Source: Melioribacter sp.
GTDB lineage: Bacteria; Bacteroidota; Ignavibacteria; Ignavibacteriales; Melioribacteraceae
Length of the DNA stretch: 35,057 bases
NCBI GenBank assembly: GCA_012026935.1
Contig: VEPI01000044.1
Coordinates: 1-35,057 of the forward strand
Reading direction: 5' to 3'
Below, one piece after another: positions 34,288 through 35,057 of the stretch (position 1 is the first letter of the stretch; each line of letters opens with the position of its first letter). The translations under genes and the position numbers were made by a program. Below the pieces are notes generated by a model. It had not been told where the DNA came from, searched no databases, and saw only the letters and a list, made by a program, of their open reading frames with translations.

Positions 34288-34887
34288 TTATTTACTGCGA
34301 ATACTAAACAGTAAAACAATCGTTACGATTAGAGTTCCGACAACAATAATCGGTTCCCACAAATTTGATAAAAGAGGCGTTGATGGTATTGATGATTGTG
34401 TAAACGGCAGTGTTTGATTTTCCAATCCGGATATTTCATCAAGCTTTACGGTATCAGTTTGATTCTCTGTATAACTGAACGTCTTAATAGCTTTATCTGT
34501 CCCGGTTATAGTTAAAGAATAATTTAACGATACTTCCCTTTCCAGCATAAGTCCGCCAAACAAACCATCGGAAAAAGGATTTTTGTATTCTACTTTTAGT
34601 GAAGTAACTGTATAATTTACTGCCGGATTTGATTCAACAGTGGAAGTTGTTAATAAATATCCGTTGTCGCTAAACGTTTTAAATATTTTCGGTTTAAGAA
34701 CATCAAGTGCAGGAGAAGATGTAAACGAAAGATTAATTGTTTGTTTTGTACCAAGAATAGAATCTGCTCTTGAAACAGACCTATCAATTAATTTATAAAT
34801 AACATCAAGATTGGTTTGTGTTTGCGCAATAGTCGGAACAGATATAAATAAAAATAAAATTGGAATTATAAACGGTTTTGTTTTCAA
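34288..34887 (-). CDS. Unknown exported protein with C-terminal membrane anchor
   Basis: A 199-residue protein with an N-terminal signal peptide (about 1-21, ending SVPTIAQ), a 140-residue beta-rich exported domain, and a C-terminal TM helix (about 172-194, EPIIVVGTLIVTIVLLF) followed by RSK. The exported part has no cysteines or catalytic motif that I recognise. The order signal, domain, TM, short basic tail suggests an inner-membrane protein with its domain in the periplasm. It lies 80 bases upstream of bamD on the same strand. Function unknown. Confidence 0.75.
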   Translation of the reverse strand: MKTKPFIIPILFLFISVPTIAQTQTNLDVIYKLIDRSVSRADSILGTKQTINLSFTSSPALDVLKPKIFKTFSDNGYLLTTSTVESNPAVNYTVTSLKVEYKNPFSDGLFGGLMLEREVSLNYSLTITGTDKAIKTFSYTENQTDTVKLDEISGLENQTLPFTQSSIPSTPLLSNLWEPIIVVGTLIVTIVLLFSIRSK

Positions 34888-34918
34888 TTAATTACAAAAT
34901 TTGTTGAGGACTGATTTC

Positions 34919-34947
34919 AAATTAGATATTCATGGAAGTAATTTCAA
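34919..34947 (-). promoter_or_regulatory. Candidate promoter of the unknown exported protein and possibly bamD
   Basis: On the minus strand, TTGAAA (34947-34942), 17 bases, then TAATTT (34924-34919). Transcription would start near 34911, about 24 bases before the ATG. Confidence 0.4.
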
Positions 34948-34984
34948 ACATTAATTTATTTGAATCTTATAGCTCTGCCATAGC

Positions 34985-35006
34985 GAATCCCGCCTGTGCG
35001 GGATTC
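34985..35006. repeat. Perfect short palindrome, possible dispersed repeat
   Basis: GAATCCCGC (34985-34993), loop CTGT, GCGGGATTC (34998-35006): a perfect nine-base stem with a four-base loop. It is clearly more GC-rich than its surroundings, with no T tract on either side. It looks like a REP/BIME-like dispersed element. Only one copy is visible in this window. Confidence 0.55.
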
Positions 35007-35057
35007 ACAATGACAGATACAAATTCTATCTTCTTCCTGCAGCTATTTCTTGTAATC

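Noticed and set aside
1-35057. CRISPR arrays, insertion sequences, prophage genes, toxin-antitoxin pairs and antiphage systems.
   Set aside because: No regularly spaced repeats, transposase or integrase motifs, phage structural genes or recognisable defence domains were seen.

Overview
This is an AT-rich window with dense bacterial coding. Several secreted proteins end in a type IX secretion (Por) sorting tail built around YPNPFNPST. That tail, together with the low GC content and the lrp-glnA, ccmAB, bamD and lgt context, suggests a member of the Bacteroidota/Chlorobi assemblage, most likely an Ignavibacteria-type lineage. This assignment is inference from protein signatures. No rRNA is present to confirm it.

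Layout. (1) 1-78: tRNA-Lys. (2) 208-6802: a signalling block with an NtrC-type sigma54 activator and a soluble histidine kinase-receiver on the plus strand. They face a minus-strand response regulator carrying a bare DHp-like helix and a 1178-residue membrane hybrid kinase with three receiver-like domains, two of them degenerate. (3) 6946-16009: one co-oriented type IV pilus-like locus, in transcription order pilin, pilin, platform protein (PilC), extension-type ATPase (PilB), PilT-like ATPase, a PilM-PilN fusion, a probable PilO-PilP fusion and a short secretin. (4) 16390-22705: aspS, pdxB, a secreted M28 peptidase, and an lrp-glnA pair. (5) 22788-27833: a secreted fibronectin-type protein, an rRNA m5C methyltransferase, an unknown small protein, a TolB-like propeller protein and lgt. 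(6) 27993-34207: a tightly overlapping run of bamD, an acyl-CoA thioesterase, an FG-GAP repeat protein, an HExxH metalloprotease, ccmA and ccmB. It is preceded by an unknown membrane-anchored exported protein. A palindromic repeat lies near the right edge.

How the parts fit. The pilus block is the most interesting region. Its core is complete (pilins, platform, two ATPases, alignment complex, secretin), but its construction is unusual. The four alignment proteins PilM, PilN, PilO and PilP appear as two fused polypeptides. The PilT-like ATPase has lost the acidic pair of its Asp box. The two pilins begin with a fixed two-residue Met-Gly leader and have no Glu5. No prepilin peptidase is present. 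A strong terminator sits after the pilin pair, which would give many pilins per machine. Eight candidate promoters share TTG, about 20 bases, then TA, i.e. a -35/-10 pair with a spacer of about 17, giving a coherent housekeeping promoter model for this genome.

Everything was read by eye. Family assignments rest on visible motifs; no database search was run.
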